Positions 8,301-10,147 of a stretch of 10,147 bases of DNA are shown piece after piece. The DNA is from Opitutales bacterium UBA7389. Lineage in GTDB: Bacteria > Verrucomicrobiota > Verrucomicrobiia > Opitutales > Opitutaceae. Made by a program: the position numbers and the translations under genes. A model generated the notes under the pieces. The model was not told the origin of the DNA. It searched no databases and saw only the letters and a program-made list of their open reading frames with translations. The stretch is taken from NCBI GenBank assembly GCA_002474325.1, contig DKNL01000003.1:1-10147 (forward strand), in the 5' to 3' direction. Each line of letters opens with the position of its first letter. Position 1 is the first letter of the stretch.

Positions 8301-8521
8301 CCTACTTCATCTCCGCTCCAGGCTAAATTCCGCACCCTGAATTGCCTGGTAGGAAAGTTTTCGTATAAGAGCGTCTCAAAGTAACTGTAGCGAGAGAGGT
8401 CCTCTGCGAAAGTATTACCGATGATAGCCAAAGTCTCTCCTTCTCGAATGAATTCGCCATCTGCTGGGAAACCTCCCGAGATACAGAAGTAAATGAAGGA
8501 AGATAGAAATATCCGAGACAT
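5315..8521 (-). CDS. Secreted fusion: SGNH-like, dehydrogenase propeller, HEAT, azurin domain
   Basis: This 1068-residue exported protein belongs to the large PVC membrane-bound-dehydrogenase-like group. Residues 1-20 are a Sec signal. Residues 28-230 are an SGNH-hydrolase-like domain, but block I reads GNT (35-37) instead of GDS and the final block reads NGIH (204-207) instead of DxxH, so classic esterase activity is doubtful. GLNES (102-106) keeps the GxN. After a helical linker (235-335), residues 340-680 form a sorbosone/glucose-dehydrogenase-like beta-propeller. It has Ca-binding-like loops DEDGDGRPD (395-403) and DHTGDDRAD (438-446), plus FGPDGALYVLDW (639-650). Residues 690-880 are alpha-helical, HEAT-like. 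Residues 948-1068 are a cupredoxin with an azurin-type copper set: H984, C1052, H1057 and M1061. There is no CxxCH, so the haem domain common in relatives is absent. It is second in a minus-strand unit, 35 bases after the sulfatase. The substrate is unknown. Confidence 0.93.
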   Translation of the reverse strand: MSRIFLSSFIYFCISGGFPADGEFIREGETLAIIGNTFAEDLSRYSYFETLLYENFPTRQFRVRNLAWSGDEVGLRPRPLHFPTLEQHLLELNADVIFLCFGLNESFQGKEGLADFKQNLDTLLTNLKNQQFNGQTPPRLYLIGPIAYERLYERLPEATEINREVERYDAAMMQIAEKHGIPFLELFHSFTALSEIRSEGVTRNGIHLNDEGHRLAASFLTQQLGLSMIGHQPEEWPQILQQLIGEKNRHFFYYYRPANSEYLVGRRKAWHGGQTLVAEQEKIGEIVGRLDGLIWSYEEEVREAIAQQLQEIISYDSEVKGIFEPEERYKPDKESFVLKEGFEIELYASERNFPIENPVAMNFDAKGRLWIASMPTYPHYVPGQVPHDKLVILSDEDGDGRPDAHRIFAENLYIPLGFEFGHGGVYLSQAPDLLFLKDHTGDDRADEQSYLLHGFGNEDSHHSIGNFSWSPSGKLNLQMGTFLHTQVETPYGPERGVYGTTWQFDPVNLKLDNYISYPYANPWGNVFNEYGDHLIADASTGRCYYGTPLSVAIDYPKKHTLRKGFLTTPKHPKTCGIEIISSQNFPQEVQGDILLNTFVGFQGIRHHRLIQDGSGFTAREVAPLLQSKDPNFRPVDLKFGPDGALYVLDWFSPIVQHGEQGFREALRDHAHGRVWRITYSGKSTTSIKDLSSMTIREVLDQLKSKDLRERYRARVRLSDYPESEIVSELDALMEEGSWFASDPDHLKLEVLWLYVRCHSPNLPLLVELLNSDNENIRTAAVRVLRDWYGEFDQGWKLLQGLSQDPSPKVRLEVIALISHFSTEAAVMALLGVMDQRLDKHLEYALKEAFVHLHPVWMRLFQEDPQFLADDQAKAIFLFHLLRDSSLAEIPGFLRGDPEWQKQAQRLPPPSGHQALSDAVAYQKFLAENPLEQIENRQREEPQDQTTRLTLKTLPGKMLYDQDSIQVEAGERVELLFVNNDNMVHNIVIVKPGFEETVGMMADQMASEADAQERQYVPETEGILFYSPLVDIGESFTLKFTAPSEKGDYPYLCTFPGHWRIMRGTLVVK

Positions 8522-8531
8522 ATGGTTGGTC

Positions 8532-8547
8532 TTTAGCTTGGGCTAAA
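8532..8547 (-). other. Intercistronic hairpin before the fusion gene
   Basis: TTTAGC (8532-8537) and GCTAAA (8542-8547) form a perfect 6-bp stem with a 4-base loop in the 35-base gap between the sulfatase stop and the fusion-gene ATG. On the minus-strand message no T tract follows it, so it is not a terminator. It ends about 10 bases before the start codon, where a ribosome-binding site would be expected, and no clear Shine-Dalgarno is seen. It could affect message stability or translation initiation. Confidence 0.4.
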
Positions 8548-8556
8548 AATTCCCCG

Positions 8557-10038
8557 CTAGTTTCCAAACGTTTCAGTGGGAGAGCTCGCCACGGGACTGG
8601 AACGCAAGCGTTTTTGCAGGCTTTTTATGGTAGCGGTATATTTGGGATCGTCGACGAGATTACGCATTTCATGAGGGTCGGCATCGTGGTCGTAAAGCTC
8701 GGAACCGCGACTGCCTTCCTCCCATTCTGTGTAGCGCCAGCGTTCCGTACGGATGCTGCGGCCGACAGACCACTTACGCACTTGCAGGGTATAGGCCGCG
8801 TGACCCCAAGGGGTCTTTGGATCTTCAAGCAAGGGGCTCAGACTGCGGCCCTCCAATCCGGGTGGACTTTCGATTCCACAGATATCCGTGAGGGTGGGAT
8901 ATATGTCAACTAACTCAACGCAACGCGGCGAACTCTTTCCGGCCCCCTGCGATTGGCGTGGGTCAACTATGATCATTGGCACGCGTGTGGAAATCTCGAA
9001 CAGCGTTCCTTTAGCCCACATTCCCTTTTCGCTTAAGTGCCAGCCATGGTCGCCCCAGAAGATGATAATTGTATTGTCGGCGATTTTAAGACGGTCAAGC
9101 TCGTCAAGCAAACGCCCCACCTGTGCGTCCATGTAGGAAACACAAGCGTAATAGGCGCGAATCGCCTCGCGCGCTTCGGGCGCTGTGAATTCTCTGGCCG
9201 AATAGAGGTCGATATTGTCACGCAATTCGTCTATGGGAACGTTGTCTCCAATTGTTGGGCGGGAAGCGAAATCGGGCGGTAAAGACATCTGTTCCGTTTT
9301 AAAGAGATCAAAAAATTTCTGCGGCGCTTTCAGCGGTACGTGCGGCTTCTTAAAGCCAACTGCTAGGAAAAAAGGTCGATTGACGATGGCCATTTTCTGC
9401 ATGCTCGCGATTGCCTCGGTTGCGAACTGCGCATCTGTACCGCGATTGGTTTCTTCTACGGGGCCAAATTCATTCGCCCATTTGAAACGTTTTGGATCGT
9501 CAAATTCGGCATGGCGATAAGGTGAAAAATGGGACTCCCAGTAGCTCGGCTCCTCGACTGCTTGCTGGGCTCTTTCCTTCGGAGTGAACCAATTCCGGCT
9601 CTGGTAGGCCTTCGTCAGCGGCTCGCCTTCGCGAAGGCCGGAGTTGGGTCCATGGTATATCTTTCCGAACTGAGCCATTTGGTAGCCTTGCTGTTCGAAC
9701 CAATTCGGCAGCAACTCCCAACCGTCTCCCAAAACGAGAAGCGTGTTGTTGTCCATGACGCCGGTCGTAGTCGGATAGCGTCCGGTCATCAGGGACGCCC
9801 GGGTGGGATTGCAAAGCGGAAACTGACAATAGGCTCGGTCGAATCGCACGCCGCGATTCGCGAGGCGATCAATGTTGGGCGTGATGGCAACGGGGTCCCC
9901 GTAAGCTCCCACCCGACAATCGAGATCGTCGGAAATAATGAAGAGGACGTTGGGAGGAGATTTCTCGGCTGCCAGTGCAAACGCGTGCACCATAAAGAAA
10001 GCACTGATTCGAAAGAGATGGGGCAGTACGGTGTTCAT
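8557..10038 (-). CDS. Secreted sulfatase, iduronate-2-sulfatase-like
   Basis: The 493-residue protein is a type I, formylglycine-dependent sulfatase that would remove sulfate esters from a glycan outside the cytoplasmic membrane. A Sec signal peptide covers residues 1-24 (cleavage near ALAA/EK). The maturation motif is CNPTR (76-80): C76 becomes formylglycine and R80 stabilises it, so an FGly-generating enzyme must be encoded elsewhere. Metal ligands are D37-D38 and the WGDHG segment (D330, H331). FGK (124-126) and K343 in MWAKGT supply likely sulfate-binding Lys residues. The GDHGWHL and MWAKGT patterns and the early ISDDLD resemble the iduronate-2-sulfatase/choline-sulfatase-like group; the real substrate cannot be read from sequence. 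The C-terminal subdomain includes ELYDHDADPHEMRNL (447-461). The start ATG has AGGA 2 bases upstream. It is the first gene of a probable two-gene operon with the copper-domain fusion protein. Confidence 0.95.
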   Translation of the reverse strand: MNTVLPHLFRISAFFMVHAFALAAEKSPPNVLFIISDDLDCRVGAYGDPVAITPNIDRLANRGVRFDRAYCQFPLCNPTRASLMTGRYPTTTGVMDNNTLLVLGDGWELLPNWFEQQGYQMAQFGKIYHGPNSGLREGEPLTKAYQSRNWFTPKERAQQAVEEPSYWESHFSPYRHAEFDDPKRFKWANEFGPVEETNRGTDAQFATEAIASMQKMAIVNRPFFLAVGFKKPHVPLKAPQKFFDLFKTEQMSLPPDFASRPTIGDNVPIDELRDNIDLYSAREFTAPEAREAIRAYYACVSYMDAQVGRLLDELDRLKIADNTIIIFWGDHGWHLSEKGMWAKGTLFEISTRVPMIIVDPRQSQGAGKSSPRCVELVDIYPTLTDICGIESPPGLEGRSLSPLLEDPKTPWGHAAYTLQVRKWSVGRSIRTERWRYTEWEEGSRGSELYDHDADPHEMRNLVDDPKYTATIKSLQKRLRSSPVASSPTETFGN

Positions 10039-10147
10039 TGTCCTATTGATAGGAAATAGATTTTTGTGGTGCGAGGCTTAATGTGCGGCGGGGATATCGC
10101 GATTGATATTCATCTACTGTCCTCAGAAAAAATTGTCGTCCTATTGG
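10037..10147 (-). promoter_or_regulatory. Upstream region of the sulfatase operon with repeated motif
   Basis: This 109-base leader holds a Shine-Dalgarno AGGA (complement of 10041-10044) close to the sulfatase ATG. That site lies in a small palindrome, CCTAT-TG-ATAGG (10042-10053). The minus-strand motif CAATAGGACAAT, overlapping the start codon (10037-10048), recurs as CAATAGGACGACAAT at 10132-10146. Between them are the 8-base palindrome ATCGCGAT (10096-10103) and the wider inverted repeat ATATC (10094-10098) and GATAT (10105-10109). These could be operator sites. No good -35/-10 pair was found. Confidence 0.3.

Noticed and set aside
5315..8521. Possible cytochrome c (CxxCH) domain expected for this protein group
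   Set aside because: I scanned all Cys residues; no CxxCH occurs. The C-terminus is a cupredoxin instead.
9529..10059. Plus-strand open frame of 176 codons
   Set aside because: It is antisense to the sulfatase N-terminal half, including the CNPTR motif, and lacks any protein-family signature.
1..10147. CRISPR array, tRNA, rRNA, insertion sequence or defence/toxin system
   Set aside because: No regularly spaced repeats, no recognisable RNA gene, no transposase or terminal inverted repeats and no known defence domain were seen.

Overview
This window looks like chromosomal DNA from a Verrucomicrobiota bacterium, perhaps a marine member of the Opitutae. That placement is inferred from gene content: a PVC-type membrane-bound dehydrogenase-like protein fused to SGNH and cupredoxin domains, a CxPxR sulfatase, a DUF1080 protein and a divergent chlamydia/planctomycete-style DXS. 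No rRNA or other phylogenetic marker is present to prove it.

Left part (1-4029) is housekeeping. The first 400 bases carry what reads as a decayed minus-strand gene of unknown function, with in-frame stops, running off the left edge. Next, on the minus strand, is a complete Ste24/CAAX-type M48 metalloprotease (422-1678). An 85-base divergent gap separates it from a plus-strand pair: xseB (exonuclease VII small subunit) and dxs (first step of the MEP isoprenoid pathway). A small hairpin with a short T run lies between the pair. The ispA gene that often sits between xseB and dxs in other bacteria is absent.

Right part (4172-10147) looks like a glycan-processing, cell-envelope locus. A secreted DUF1080 (3-keto-disaccharide hydrolase family) protein on the plus strand converges on a two-gene minus-strand unit. 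That unit is transcribed as an iduronate-2-sulfatase-like secreted sulfatase, then 35 bases later a 1068-residue secreted protein. The large protein has a degenerate SGNH domain, a sorbosone/glucose-dehydrogenase-like beta-propeller, alpha-helical HEAT-like repeats and a C-terminal azurin-type blue-copper domain with an intact ligand set. All three proteins have export signals.

A working idea, which is inference only: the sulfatase desulfates a sulfated glycan, the propeller oxidises a sugar and passes electrons to the fused copper domain, and the DUF1080 protein cleaves an oxidised (3-keto) glycoside. The large fusion gene has clearly fewer CpG dinucleotides than most of its neighbours in hand-sampled lines, which may mean it arrived from another lineage. 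I saw no tRNA, rRNA, CRISPR array, insertion sequence or phage gene.
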